Shown: positions 13,360 through 22,553 of the stretch, piece by piece | How positions within the stretch are numbered: position 1 is the stretch's first letter | How the letters are laid out: every line of letters begins with the position of its first letter | Assembly: GCA_016717205.1 (NCBI GenBank) | Contig: JADKGC010000010.1 | Span: 124,001-188,000, forward strand | Length of the DNA: 64,000 nt | Reading direction: 5' to 3' | Source: Candidatus Flexifilum breve | GTDB taxonomy: Bacteria > Chloroflexota > Anaerolineae > Aggregatilineales > Phototrophicaceae | Notes under the pieces: generated by a model | Told to the model about the DNA's origin: nothing | The model's database searches: none | Seen by the model: only the letters and a program-made list of their open reading frames with translations | Program-made: the position numbers and the translations under genes

Positions 13360-14625
13360 TTATCCGATAGTACGGGCTACACGAAAGCTATGAAATGAAT
13401 CAGGATACTCAGGTGCAGCATACCCGCGTACAACAGCACGAGCAACATCGGGTCGTGTATACCATGAACCACCACGTATAACTCGGGCGTTCGAGCTAAA
13501 CAAGTCATTTCCGCCTGTACGAAAGTCGGTCAGGCAATATTCCCAACTATTCCCACTCATATCAATTACACCGTATGGACTAGCGCCGTCTACATACTGC
13601 GTTACAGGTGTCAACGAACCTGACTGGCTGGCGAAAGTGTTACATCGGCCATTATCAAATTCATCACCCCAGGGATATATTCTCCCGTCATCCCCTTGTG
13701 CCGCCCTTTGCCACTGCTGATCCGTTGGCAACGTAATTTTTTCATTAGTGCGCGCGCTTAACCAATGTGTGAAAGCAATGGCGCTATACCAGTTCACGCT
13801 AGTCTGAGGATATCTATCAGAACTACCTGCGGGCGGTGGAGTGTTCTGGGATCTCCATTGTATTGCAGCATCGGAAAAACTCCACCATCCCTCCTGCGTC
13901 CACCCATCATGTGCATTCACAAAAAGCTGAAACTGAGATTGAGTTATTGGATATCGGGCGATTACAAAATCAGAGAGATGGAATCTTTGATCCTCTTTCA
14001 GATAATCGTAGAGATTTCCACTGGGTTTGAGGGATACGTAACCTGCTGGAACAAAACACCAGTCAAACGGTTTTGGGATAATCTTGCCAACCCATTCTGG
14101 TTGCACAATCCGTGGCGACTCGGAGAACATTCTATGCACGGCTTCATCAAGCGATTCTTGACGAAATGCAAGCCTCTGTTGGGGTTTCCGAGCACGGAGT
14201 GCGGAACCCGTAGTAGTCAAAGAGACAATTTCCTCTCCACGCTCTCCTTTTGGCTTAATGACACGTGCTAATCGCGCAAAATAGCTATCGGGCGGCAATT
14301 CCCCTGTTCGCACATCAACATACTGCGTGGAAATATAGCGTGGGAACTCCTCATGTTCCAGCAGCACAGGGAACGGAGGTTTCTTGCGCTTTTCCGCATA
14401 TTGGCATTCACGCAACACCCAATCACTCGCATATGAAGCAGGAGTCATAATGACTATAAATGCCGCACACATATCAATGGCCTTGAAGATTTCGCGTTCC
14501 CAGTTATCGCCAAAATCAATCCGATCATCAATCCATACGTCAAATCCACGCCGCAGTAGTTCATCTACAAGTTGTCCAGCATACGTTTGGTTTTCGCGGC
14601 TGTAGCTGATGAAGATGTGGCTCAT
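13360..14625 (-). CDS. TIR domain fused to a formylglycine-generating-enzyme (FGE/SUMF1) domain
   Basis: 421 residues. Residues 1-130 form a TIR domain: HIFISYSREN at the start, WIDDRIDFGDNW, and SDWVLREC with Glu73 at the position of the catalytic Glu of NAD-cleaving TIRs. Residues about 190-421 form an FGE-sulfatase/SUMF1 fold: RYPITQSQF, RIYPWGDEF, VIDMSGNSWEY and VIRGGSW. FGE folds in bacterial conflict proteins are often non-catalytic binding modules, and TIR-FGE fusions are known in multicellular and filamentous bacteria. I infer an immunity or cell-death sensor-effector. It is a single gene convergent with comEC, 4 bases away, and with its own promoter. Confidence 0.88.
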   Translation of the reverse strand: MSHIFISYSRENQTYAGQLVDELLRRGFDVWIDDRIDFGDNWEREIFKAIDMCAAFIVIMTPASYASDWVLRECQYAEKRKKPPFPVLLEHEEFPRYISTQYVDVRTGELPPDSYFARLARVIKPKGERGEEIVSLTTTGSALRARKPQQRLAFRQESLDEAVHRMFSESPRIVQPEWVGKIIPKPFDWCFVPAGYVSLKPSGNLYDYLKEDQRFHLSDFVIARYPITQSQFQLFVNAHDGWTQEGWWSFSDAAIQWRSQNTPPPAGSSDRYPQTSVNWYSAIAFTHWLSARTNEKITLPTDQQWQRAAQGDDGRIYPWGDEFDNGRCNTFASQSGSLTPVTQYVDGASPYGVIDMSGNSWEYCLTDFRTGGNDLFSSNARVIRGGSWYTRPDVARAVVRGYAAPEYPDSFHSFRVARTIG

Positions 14626-14664
14626 GGGTGGCAGTTTGTGTCTAGGAAACGGATATTACCGCCT

Positions 14665-14695
14665 ATTATAGCGTGAACCCGTTTCCGAACGGAAA
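14665..14695 (-). promoter_or_regulatory. Promoter with an overlapping palindrome ahead of the TIR-FGE gene
   Basis: A perfect TATAAT lies on the minus strand at 14670-14665, 40 bases before the start codon. The -35 region is covered by the palindrome TTTCCGAACGGAAA (14682-14695). A further inverted repeat, GGAAACGG (14645-14652) with CCGTTTCC (14679-14686), brackets the -10 box. This layout suggests a repressor site. No -35 hexamer of good match is seen. Confidence 0.5.
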
Positions 14696-14739
14696 TTGTA
14701 GGGACGCGCTACATCGCGTCCGCGTTTCCCTGTCCAAAC

Positions 14740-14765
14740 AAAAAAGGACGCCATGGTTGGCGTCC
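14740..14765 (-). terminator. Rho-independent terminator of the glycoside hydrolase operon
   Basis: On the minus strand GGACGCCA pairs with TGGCGTCC around a four-base loop and is followed by six T (14745-14740). It lies about 54 bases after the hydrolase stop. The 14697-14725 stretch beside it holds a second GGACGCG/CGCGTCC hairpin. Confidence 0.8.
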
Positions 14766-14818
14766 CTACTCAGTCCTCAGTCCTCGAACCTCAGTCCTCT
14801 GTTGGCGGCTGAAGCTGC

Positions 14819-16048
14819 CTAAAACTCCAACCGGATGCCGCCCGGCTTGTACTGCTCGTACAAGCGAATCGTGTGCAGCGCCGGTTCCTCGTAGAACTCG
14901 TCCGCCGTGATGTCGAGCGTCACCGTGCGTTTAGCAGGCTGCACCGTCGGCTGCGTCGCGGCGAAGCGCTTGATCACCTCGGCGTGCGGCTTGAGCGTGC
15001 CATCCGGGCGCACGAGGCCGAAAAAGCGTTCGTGCCACGAGTCGCGGCACGGCGGCTTGTCCCATAGTTCGGGGACGTAATCGGCGTAGCACCACATCAT
15101 CGCCCCGGTCGCGCCCACTTCGACCAGCTTGGGCAGCACGGCTTCGATGTACGCGGCGAACTCGTCTTCCGACGCCATCAGCACTTCGCGATCTTCACCG
15201 TAGGGCTGCCATTTCCAAGTGTCCGACGGCTTACCCGGCGTGTTGGTGCACCCGCCGAACTCTTCCATGAGCGTCGGTTTGCCGCACAGCGCCGAGGTCA
15301 GCGCGCAGGTGTACGGTACCCAATCGGGGTCGAGCGGGTCGCGCACCACATGGATGTACTGCGGGTAGGAGTGCATCACGGGCACGTCCATCAGATTGAA
15401 CGTCTGGTGGATGCGATGCGGGCGGTTGTCGAACAGGCTGGCCGAATGCAGCCCGCACGTCAGCAGATGCTTGGGGTCAAGCCCCTTGATGAGATCGCGC
15501 ATCTCGGTCAGCCAGCCGATGGCGGTCGCCTCGTCGGGCGGGATGGCGAACAAATCCGGCTCATTGCCGAGATTCCACATCCACACGCCGGGGTGATCCT
15601 TATAGGCATCGACCACCGTCCGCACCTGGAAGCGCTGCGCCGCCCGCGCCACGGGATCGATGTAGCTGTTGCGGTAGCCAATGTTGACGATCTCGCCGCC
15701 GCTCACTAGTTTATCCTGGCCAATCGGCGGTTCGTTCGGGTCGAGCAACCACTTGGGCGACCAGTTCGGGCCGCTCATGTGCCCGGTGAAGAAGGTCACG
15801 TCGAGGCCGAGGCCATTCTCCGCCGCGATATCGAGCACGGTGCCGAGGTTGCGCAGGCAGTCTTCTGACACGCTGTCCGGCGTCGGCTGCCAATCGTCCC
15901 ACAACAGGAAGATACGGACGACCGTCATGCCGAGGTCACGGATCACGGCGAATTCTTCGCGCACTTCACCCGCATCAAAGTCCGACCACCAGTACATCGC
16001 TTTGCGGCGCGGCCAATAGTTCACGCCAAGGATAAACGGTTCGCTCAT
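14819..16048 (-). CDS. Glycoside hydrolase, GH5/GH2-like TIM barrel (clan A), cytoplasmic
   Basis: 409 residues without a signal peptide. The fold is a (beta/alpha)8 barrel typical of clan A: the acid/base motif NLGNEPD (Glu163) after strand 4, HSYPQY (residues 225-230), and the nucleophile motif LMEEFGG (Glu262) after strand 7. These spacings fit beta-mannanase, beta-glucosidase or beta-galactosidase relatives. The substrate cannot be told from sequence. It starts four bases after the stop of a small membrane protein gene, forming a two-gene operon closed by a terminator. The lack of an export signal points to action on imported oligosaccharides. Confidence 0.8.
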   Translation of the reverse strand: MSEPFILGVNYWPRRKAMYWWSDFDAGEVREEFAVIRDLGMTVVRIFLLWDDWQPTPDSVSEDCLRNLGTVLDIAAENGLGLDVTFFTGHMSGPNWSPKWLLDPNEPPIGQDKLVSGGEIVNIGYRNSYIDPVARAAQRFQVRTVVDAYKDHPGVWMWNLGNEPDLFAIPPDEATAIGWLTEMRDLIKGLDPKHLLTCGLHSASLFDNRPHRIHQTFNLMDVPVMHSYPQYIHVVRDPLDPDWVPYTCALTSALCGKPTLMEEFGGCTNTPGKPSDTWKWQPYGEDREVLMASEDEFAAYIEAVLPKLVEVGATGAMMWCYADYVPELWDKPPCRDSWHERFFGLVRPDGTLKPHAEVIKRFAATQPTVQPAKRTVTLDITADEFYEEPALHTIRLYEQYKPGGIRLEF

Positions 16049-16051
16049 GGG

Positions 16052-16465
16052 TTAAATCCGCTGGTGTACAAGCCAGAACATGAAGAAATACACCGCACCG
16101 AGCAGCCCCGCCATGATCGCGAAGGGCGTCGAACGGATTTTGGAGCTGGACTTCGGCTTGCGCGTCATCCCCACGGCGATCAAGGGGAAGACCAGCATCC
16201 CTACATTGATCACGTACATGCCGAAATCTTTCTTTTCGAAGATGGGTGCGCCCGGCTTGACGATAGCCGCCGTGCTCAGCTTGGCGACAATGACGAACAG
16301 CAGCACACCCGCGATCAGCAGCGTGGGGATCATATTCTTGTCCGGGGTCGTAAGCAGCGCGAGCAGCGCCAGAAAGAAAATGATATAGAGCAGAATATCA
16401 AAAACAATGAACTGTGGCGTAGGCAGGAGATACGACATGACCTGCTGGAAGTTGAGATTGTCCAC
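16052..16465 (-). CDS. Small four-helix membrane protein, function unknown
   Basis: 137 residues from a GTG start at 16465, chosen because AAGGAGA lies 7 bases upstream; a longer version from 16543 has a His/Arg-rich front unlike a membrane protein. Four hydrophobic helices are seen (about 15-32, 39-55, 80-96 and 112-130), with basic RKPKSSSK between the last two. No recognised family. It leads the operon with the glycoside hydrolase, but a functional link is not shown. Confidence 0.7.
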   Translation of the reverse strand: MDNLNFQQVMSYLLPTPQFIVFDILLYIIFFLALLALLTTPDKNMIPTLLIAGVLLFVIVAKLSTAAIVKPGAPIFEKKDFGMYVINVGMLVFPLIAVGMTRKPKSSSKIRSTPFAIMAGLLGAVYFFMFWLVHQRI

Positions 16466-16563
16466 GAGAGCGTCTCCTTCACGATGACATGGAATCAATA
16501 GTAGCATAACTCCCACGTGTGGTAGTATAGAAGCATGTTGCACTGCGGATTACGGGAGCAGCT

Positions 16564-17541
16564 ATGCTGAGGAAACGCATCCACCACTGGGGGCAGCGCG
16601 TCGATTCATGGTGGGCGGCGCACCCGGCCATGACGCGGGCACTTCCTACGTACCTCGCGCGGGCGATCTCCAATTTCTTCAGCTATGGCGCGCGGCAAGC
16701 GGCGGCGCTCTCCTACTACGCCATCTTCTCCGTGTTTCCGCTCACGCTGCTGTTCGCAGTTGTGCTCAGCCGCATTGTCACCCCTGTGTTCGAACCTGTG
16801 ATCGCCGCGCAGCAGATCGAATTCGGCATTGAGCCCTTTTTGCCCGCCGGGGCAACGCAAACGCTTCAGCTCTTTGAGGACAACCTCACGCAAGCGCTGG
16901 AACAAGGCGCCTCCTTCAGCCTGATCGCCGTGCTCGGCCTGATCTGGTCGGGCTTGGGGCTGTTCTCCAATATCACCTCCTCGCTCGACTTCATCTTTCA
17001 TGTGCCGTCCAGCCGCAGCATCTGGCATCAACGGCTCGTCGCGGTCATCATGGCGATGGTGCTGATCATTTTGCTGGCGACCTCCTTCCTCACCTCGGCG
17101 GCGCTGCGCCTGGTCGGCGCGCTGCTGCTGGAACGTCCCAGCCTCTGGCTCAACATCGGCACGATCTTCCTGCCGCTCGGCCTCAACATGGTGATCTTCG
17201 CCCTGCTCTTTCGCTACGTCCCGGCGCGGCGTGTCCACTGGGACGCCGTGTGGCCTGCAGCGATCTTCGGCGGAGTCGGCTGGGAGCTGGCGAAGTGGGC
17301 GTTTAGCTGGTATCTGACCAACATCGCCAACTACCAGTTCATCTACGGCACGCTCTCCACGGCGATCATTCTGCTCTTCTGGGCGTACCTGATCGCCTCG
17401 ATCTTCCTGCTCAGCGCGGAACTGTGCGCGCAGCTCAACGAATGGCTGCTCGACCGCCATTGGCAGGAAGAGACCGAGCAGTACCTCGAAGGCAAAGCCA
17501 CGCCGCGCCTCCCCGACCAGACACCGCAAATTGGGGATTAA
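16564..17541 (+). CDS. YihY/BrkB family membrane protein
   Basis: 325 residues. After about 40 residues, ARQAAALSYYAIFSVFPL is the characteristic start of the YihY/BrkB (formerly 'ribonuclease BN') fold, followed by six membrane helices and the late GWELAKWAFSWYL segment. Family members are inner-membrane proteins, some proposed as transporters; the RNase name is a historical error. The tail of about 50 residues is charged and cytoplasmic. GGGAG lies 7 bases before the ATG. Divergent from the small membrane protein gene. The 150 bases to nusB hold no gene. Confidence 0.88.
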   Translation: MLRKRIHHWGQRVDSWWAAHPAMTRALPTYLARAISNFFSYGARQAAALSYYAIFSVFPLTLLFAVVLSRIVTPVFEPVIAAQQIEFGIEPFLPAGATQTLQLFEDNLTQALEQGASFSLIAVLGLIWSGLGLFSNITSSLDFIFHVPSSRSIWHQRLVAVIMAMVLIILLATSFLTSAALRLVGALLLERPSLWLNIGTIFLPLGLNMVIFALLFRYVPARRVHWDAVWPAAIFGGVGWELAKWAFSWYLTNIANYQFIYGTLSTAIILLFWAYLIASIFLLSAELCAQLNEWLLDRHWQEETEQYLEGKATPRLPDQTPQIGD

Positions 17542-17695
17542 GCCTGAATCACTGCCCGCTTGCACGGCTGTTGGCTTTCCTCCCTGAATTCGGGGTGGGG
17601 TCGAAAAGTCGCTTTGCGCCGCCGCTATATCCCAGAGTAGGCAAATGGCGCGCTTTGGAGTACACTGAGTCCGTTTTCTTGGAGAGACAATCAGC

Positions 17696-18196
17696 GTGAG
17701 CGACTTACCACACGATGATCTCGCGCCAGACGCACCGCTCGATGCCCGCAGTCTCGCTCGGCGGATCGCGCTGCAAATCCTTTACGAGATCGATACCACC
17801 ACCCATAAACCGGGGAACGTCATTGCTATCCACCTGCAGGTCCAGCAGCCCGGCGAGAAAGCGGCCAAATTCGTACGCGAACTCGTCGTCGGTGTGATGG
17901 AGCACCGCCCGGCCATCGACGCCGCGATCACGCGGTACGCCTCGGAATACCCGCTCGAACAACTGGCCGTCGTGGATCGCAATATCCTGCGCATGGCAAT
18001 CTACGAGTTCGCGGTCAGCGAGCGCACGCCCGTTGGCGTCGCCATTGATGAAGCGGTCGAATTGGCTAAGGTCTTTGGCGCAGACGGAACGCCCAGTTTC
18101 GTCAACGGCGTGCTCGGTTCACTGGCCGACGACGCCGAGTATCTGACGCAGTTGCAGCAAAAGGAGGACGCGGATGACCTCGCAGATCAAGTCTAA
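17696..18196 (+). CDS. nusB: Transcription antitermination factor NusB
   Basis: 166 residues from a GTG start after GGAGAG. The NusB helical fold is shown by LARRIALQILYEID, the middle EHRPAIDAAI, then LEQLAVVDRNILRMAIYEF and VAIDEAVELAKVFG, and FVNGVLGSL near the end. NusB with NusE (S10) binds boxA RNA in antitermination of rRNA operons. The first 17 residues are a short extension. Its 3' end overlaps tatC by 23 bases, so the two are cotranscribed. Confidence 0.93.
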   Translation: MSDLPHDDLAPDAPLDARSLARRIALQILYEIDTTTHKPGNVIAIHLQVQQPGEKAAKFVRELVVGVMEHRPAIDAAITRYASEYPLEQLAVVDRNILRMAIYEFAVSERTPVGVAIDEAVELAKVFGADGTPSFVNGVLGSLADDAEYLTQLQQKEDADDLADQV

Positions 18197-18965
18197 AACC
18201 CCGCCTCCGCCTCCGGTTGTTCCGGAAGAGGAGATCGAAGACGGGCACGAGCTGCGCATGAGCTTGCTGGAGCATCTCGACGATCTCCGCACAACGCTCA
18301 CTCGCGCTGCCATTGCCCTCATTATCGGCATCGTGATCGCGCTGCCGCTCACCCAACCGATCCTCGAATTTCTGCGCCAGCCCTACGGCGAACGCTTCCA
18401 AATCCTCGACCCCACCGGCTCGGTGATCTCATTCTTCCGCGTGACGCTGATGATCGGTGCGATCATCTCCATTCCGGCGACGACTTATCAACTGCTGCTG
18501 TTCATCATCCCCGGCATGACCAAGCAGGAGAAGAAATACCTGTTTCGCGCCATCCCGGCGATCACGCTGCTCTTCCTGATCGGCGTGATCTTTGCGTGGA
18601 CGATCCTCATCCCACCCGCGCTCGACTTCCTGCAGGGCTTTCAATCAGAAACGTTCAAAGCGGAGTGGACGGCAGACGGCTATCTCGGTTTTGTGACCGC
18701 GCTCGTCTTCTGGATGGGTGTCGCCTTCGAAACCCCACTGATCTTCTTCGTACTGGCGTTGATGGGGATGGTCGAAGCGCGCACGCTGGCGCGCAACTGG
18801 CGCATCGCGATCATCGCGTCCGCCGTGGCCGCGGCCTTCATCACCCCGACAGTTGATCCGGTGAACATGTTCCTCGTCATGGGGCCGCTCATGGCGCTCT
18901 ACGGCTTGAGCATCATTCTCGTCATGATCGGACGACGCATCAGCAAGGTGGACGCGCAGGCATGA
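18174..18965 (+). CDS. tatC: Sec-independent protein translocase subunit TatC
   Basis: 263 residues with six membrane helices. The N-terminal MSLLEHLDDLRTTL is the conserved cytoplasmic motif that recognises twin-arginine signals, and FETPLIFFVL holds the conserved Glu of helix 4. The front carries a 30-residue Pro/Glu-rich extension. An AAGGAGG lies 7 bases before the ATG, inside nusB. No tatA/tatB is present nearby, so those genes must be elsewhere. It overlaps rocF by four bases (ATGA). Confidence 0.95.
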   Translation: MTSQIKSKTPPPPPVVPEEEIEDGHELRMSLLEHLDDLRTTLTRAAIALIIGIVIALPLTQPILEFLRQPYGERFQILDPTGSVISFFRVTLMIGAIISIPATTYQLLLFIIPGMTKQEKKYLFRAIPAITLLFLIGVIFAWTILIPPALDFLQGFQSETFKAEWTADGYLGFVTALVFWMGVAFETPLIFFVLALMGMVEARTLARNWRIAIIASAVAAAFITPTVDPVNMFLVMGPLMALYGLSIILVMIGRRISKVDAQA

Positions 18966-19852
18966 AAAGTATCTGTATTTACGGTGCTCCCATGGACTTA
19001 GGGCAAAAGCGGCGCGGCGTGGACATGGGCCCGAGCGCCATTCGCTATGCGGGTTTACAGGATCGCTTGGCGAAACTCGGCTATAACGTCACCGATCACG
19101 GGAATATCAGCGTGCCCGTCTTGGAGCAGATTGAACCGAATCCGCTGGACGAGCGCGCGTATAACGCGCATGCCATCGGGCAGATCTGCACCAGCATTCA
19201 CGATCACATGCTGCAGGTCATCACGGACGGCAGCATCGGCATCTGTCTCGGCGGCGATCACAGTATCGCGCTCGGCACCGTTGCCGCCGCGCTGGATCGC
19301 CCGCAGAAAGTCGGCGTGCTGTGGATCGACGCGCACGGTGACTTCAACACGCCCGAAACTTCACCCTCCGGCAACGTGCACGGCATGGTGGTCGCCGCGC
19401 TGATGGGCAAATGCCCGCCCGCGCTCACCGTCGGCAATCAGCGCTTGCGCCCGGATCAGATCGTCTTCATCGGCATCCGCGACCTCGACCCCGAGGAAAA
19501 ACGTGCCATGCGCGAAGCGGGCGTCAAAGTGTTCACGATGCGCGACATCGACGAGAACGGCATGGCGACCGTCGTCAGCGCCGCCTTGAATGCGCTCGGC
19601 AATGTCGATGTGCTGCACGTCAGCCTCGACATGGATGCGCTCGATCCGCGGCACGCACCCGGCGTCGGCACGCCGGTCCCCGGCGGCCTCACCTACCGGG
19701 AAGCCCATCTGCTGCTCGAAATGCTCGCAGATGATGGCCGCACGCGCACGCTCGATATCGTCGAAGTCAATCCGATTCTGGATAACAACAATCGTACAGC
19801 GCGCATCGCCGTCGAACTCGCCGCGAGTCTGTTCGGCCAGCGGATATTGTAG
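18962..19852 (+). CDS. rocF: Arginase
   Basis: 296 residues, the normal arginase length. It carries all Mn-binding motifs of the ureohydrolase family: GGDHSIALG (about 97-105), WIDAHGDFNTPETS (about 120-133) and SLDMDALDP (about 221-229). The TPETSPSGNVHGM sequence is the arginase rather than agmatinase form of the substrate loop. It converts arginine to ornithine and urea. It is the last gene of the nusB-tatC-rocF run and starts within the tatC stop (ATGA). The order looks like chance clustering rather than a pathway. Confidence 0.93.
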   Translation: MKSICIYGAPMDLGQKRRGVDMGPSAIRYAGLQDRLAKLGYNVTDHGNISVPVLEQIEPNPLDERAYNAHAIGQICTSIHDHMLQVITDGSIGICLGGDHSIALGTVAAALDRPQKVGVLWIDAHGDFNTPETSPSGNVHGMVVAALMGKCPPALTVGNQRLRPDQIVFIGIRDLDPEEKRAMREAGVKVFTMRDIDENGMATVVSAALNALGNVDVLHVSLDMDALDPRHAPGVGTPVPGGLTYREAHLLLEMLADDGRTRTLDIVEVNPILDNNNRTARIAVELAASLFGQRIL

Positions 19853-19894
19853 GCAGCTGACAGCGACAGATGGATAGAGGGGCTGCGCCCGAAA

Positions 19895-19920
19895 ATGGGC
19901 AGACACATCGGTCTGCCCAT
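19895..19920 (+). terminator. Perfect 10-bp stem-loop after rocF
   Basis: ATGGGCAGAC (19895-19904), six-base loop, GTCTGCCCAT (19911-19920). No T tract follows, so it is a candidate terminator or mRNA-end stabiliser. The remaining 130 bases to the next gene show nothing else clear. Confidence 0.5.
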
Positions 19921-20052
19921 TCACTCGGACTTTCGGGACCTTGCTTGAGCACAGCATCAAAATCCCTCTAAAAACTAATCTTGCCGCCTGTGCGTGGGCA
20001 TCATTTCAGGCTAGTTTTTTCCGTAACCGCTAATCGCTAATGGCTATCCCCT

Positions 20053-21450
20053 ATGTTCAACGTGTTCCGCCGCAAACCGAAGCGCGTCCTCGTGCTCGGC
20101 TTAGACTGCGCCAGCCCGGATCTCATCTTCAACCAGTTCAAAGCCGATCTCCCGACGTTCAGCCGCTTGATGTCAGCGGGCACTTGGGGTGAACTCGAGT
20201 CCTCAATTCCGTGTATTACCGTACCTGCCTGGTCGAGTATGCTCTCCAGCCGCGACCCCGGCGTGCTCGGCGTGTACGGCTTCCGCAACCGCACGGACTA
20301 TAGCTACAAGGAACTCGGTGTGGCGAATGGCGACGCGATCAAAGTGAAGCGCTTGTGGGATTACCTGCCGGACAAAACGTCGATCATCCTCAATGTGCCG
20401 CAGACCTTTCCGGCCCGCCCGCTCAACGGCGCTATGGTGACGGACTTTCTCACCCCTAACCTCGACAGCGCCTTTACCTACCCCGCCGCGCTCAAGACCG
20501 AAGTGCTGCGCGTCGTGCCAGAGTACGCTTTCGATGTGAAGAACTTCCGTACCGACGACAAAGAGCGCTTGCTGCGCGACCTCTACGCCATGACCGACAA
20601 ACAGATGAAGCTCGTCAAGCACCTGCTCACAGTGCGGGATTGGGACTTCTTCATGCATGTCAACATCGGCGTTGATCGCGTACATCACGGTTTCTGGCGC
20701 TATCACGATCCGCTGCATCGCTTGTACACCCCCGGCAATCCGTTTGAGCACGTGATCCGCGACTACTACAAACTCATGGACACGTTCGCCGCTGAACTCA
20801 TCGCCGCCGCGGGTGATGACACCCTCATCCTGATCGTGAGCGATCACGGCGTGGCGCGCATGGATGGCGGCATCTGCATCAACGAGTGGCTGTGGCGAAA
20901 CGGTTGGCTGACGCTCAAGACGCCGCCGCCCGCGGGCCAGATCACACGCTTTGACGACGCTGACATTGACTGGTCACAGACGAAAGCGTGGGCGAGCGGC
21001 GGTTACTATGGGCGCGTGTTCCTCAACGTTGCCGGGCGCGAACCACACGGGATCATTCCCGCAGCGGACTATGAATCCGTACGCCACGACCTCGCCGCGG
21101 CCATTCGCAGCATTCCCGGTGATCAGGGGCAACCGCTCAACCATCAGATCTACAAACCCGCCGAGATTTATCAGCAGGTCAACGGGATCGCGCCGGATTT
21201 GATGGTCTATTTCGGGGAATTGCACTGGCGGGCAGTGGGCAGCTTCGGACATGGCCAGCATTTCACGCTCGAAAACGATACCGGTCCTGACGACGCCAAC
21301 CACGCGCCACAGGGCATGTTCATCCTCGTCGATCCGTCCGAGCGCGGACGTGGTGAGGTGCGCGGGCATCAGCTCATGGATATCGCCCCCACCCTGCTCA
21401 CCCGCATGGGAATCAAACCGCCCGCGGAGATGCAGGGGAATATGATTTAG
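20053..21450 (+). CDS. Type I phosphodiesterase / alkaline-phosphatase superfamily protein
   Basis: 465 residues with the metal-binding layout of the nucleotide pyrophosphatase/phosphodiesterase group: LGLDCASPD at the front (first metal Asp), the TVPAWSSMLSS loop with a Ser/Thr nucleophile candidate, VDRVHHGFWRY in the middle, VSDHGVARM (second metal site) and SFGHGQH late. No signal peptide, so probably cytoplasmic. Chloroflexota and archaea hold many such proteins with unknown substrates. Its stop is 21 bases from the convergent rlmN stop, with a small GGACGCC/GGCGTCC hairpin (21462-21486) across the gap. Confidence 0.85.
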   Translation: MFNVFRRKPKRVLVLGLDCASPDLIFNQFKADLPTFSRLMSAGTWGELESSIPCITVPAWSSMLSSRDPGVLGVYGFRNRTDYSYKELGVANGDAIKVKRLWDYLPDKTSIILNVPQTFPARPLNGAMVTDFLTPNLDSAFTYPAALKTEVLRVVPEYAFDVKNFRTDDKERLLRDLYAMTDKQMKLVKHLLTVRDWDFFMHVNIGVDRVHHGFWRYHDPLHRLYTPGNPFEHVIRDYYKLMDTFAAELIAAAGDDTLILIVSDHGVARMDGGICINEWLWRNGWLTLKTPPPAGQITRFDDADIDWSQTKAWASGGYYGRVFLNVAGREPHGIIPAADYESVRHDLAAAIRSIPGDQGQPLNHQIYKPAEIYQQVNGIAPDLMVYFGELHWRAVGSFGHGQHFTLENDTGPDDANHAPQGMFILVDPSERGRGEVRGHQLMDIAPTLLTRMGIKPPAEMQGNMI

Positions 21451-21470
21451 GGTTGTATGGAGGACGCCAT

Positions 21471-22553
21471 CTATTGCTCGGCGTCCTGCGCATCCTCAAC
21501 CACAGTGACCGATTTCACGCGCTGGCGCTTGACCACTTCCGACTTGAGCTGACCGCAGCCTGCCGCGATATCAATGCCACGGCGAATGCGCATGGTCGCC
21601 GGCACGCCGTACTCGCTGAGAATCGCGATGAACGCCTCTATGCGCCCCCCCGCCGATGGTCCGCCGTGGTAGCCACCGGTCGGGTTGAGCGGAATGACGT
21701 TGACGTGACACTTCAGCCCGCGCAGCAGTTGACCGAGCGTGTGCGCTTGCTCCGGCGTGTCGTTTTCGCCCTGAATCAGCGTCCATTCAAACGTCATACG
21801 CCGCCCGGACTTCTCAACATACTCGCGACACGCCTGAATGAGTTCACTCAATGGGTAGCGACGGTTGACAGGCAGCAGCGCGCTGCGTTCATCGTCGGTT
21901 GCCGCGTGCAGACTCACCGCCAGCTTGACCTGCAACCCCTCGTCAGCAAAGCGCTTGATCATCGGCACGAGGCCGACCGTGCTCACGGTGATGTGGCGCG
22001 CGCCAATACCCAGGTCGCTCATCAGGCGGCGAACCGCTTCGAGCGATGCCTCATAGTTATGGAACGGTTCGCCCATGCCCATCAGCACAATGTTGCTCAG
22101 GCGTTCACCCCGCGCTTCGAGATCGCGCGCGAAGTACAGCGCCTGCTCAAAAATCTCGCTGCCGGTCAGATGACGGCTGAAGCCCATCTGCCCGGTCGCG
22201 CAGAACACGCAGCCCATCGCGCAGCCCGCCTGCGTCGAAATGCAGGCCGTCCGCCGATCATCGTCATATTCCATCAGCACCGATTCGATCAACTGCCCGT
22301 CGGTGAGTTCGTACAACCGCTTGAGTGTGCCATCGGCGCTCTCCTGCTCAGCGGCCAATGTCAAAGTTCCGAGCGTTGTCTCGGCATGCAGACGTTCGCG
22401 CAGGCTTTTCGGTAAATTGCTCATCGCGTCCAGTGAAGCCACGCGTTTATCGTACAACCACGTCCAGATCTGCTTGGCACGAAAGCGGCCTTCACCCCAA
22501 CTGGCCAGCAAATCCGCGAGTTGCTCGAGGGTTAAACTGTAGAGATCAATCAT
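21471..22553 (-). CDS. rlmN: Dual-specificity 23S rRNA A2503 / tRNA A37 C2-methyltransferase
   Basis: 360 residues with the radical-SAM cluster CAMGCVFC (Cys111, 115, 118) and the downstream MGMGEPFHNYE SAM-binding region. The C-terminal GIDIAAGCGQL carries the Cys that forms the protein-RNA intermediate in RlmN. The absence of Cfr-specific features and the housekeeping context favour RlmN. Its start overlaps the stop of the gene upstream on the same strand (ATGA), which places it in an operon with the exported protein and CPBP protease. Confidence 0.93.
   Translation of the reverse strand: MIDLYSLTLEQLADLLASWGEGRFRAKQIWTWLYDKRVASLDAMSNLPKSLRERLHAETTLGTLTLAAEQESADGTLKRLYELTDGQLIESVLMEYDDDRRTACISTQAGCAMGCVFCATGQMGFSRHLTGSEIFEQALYFARDLEARGERLSNIVLMGMGEPFHNYEASLEAVRRLMSDLGIGARHITVSTVGLVPMIKRFADEGLQVKLAVSLHAATDDERSALLPVNRRYPLSELIQACREYVEKSGRRMTFEWTLIQGENDTPEQAHTLGQLLRGLKCHVNVIPLNPTGGYHGGPSAGGRIEAFIAILSEYGVPATMRIRRGIDIAAGCGQLKSEVVKRQRVKSVTVVEDAQDAEQ

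Noticed and set aside
14697..14797. Insertion sequence or MITE between the TIR-FGE and hydrolase genes
   Set aside because: The hairpins fit a terminator, and the short CAGTCCTC repeats are not flanked by a target duplication or transposase.
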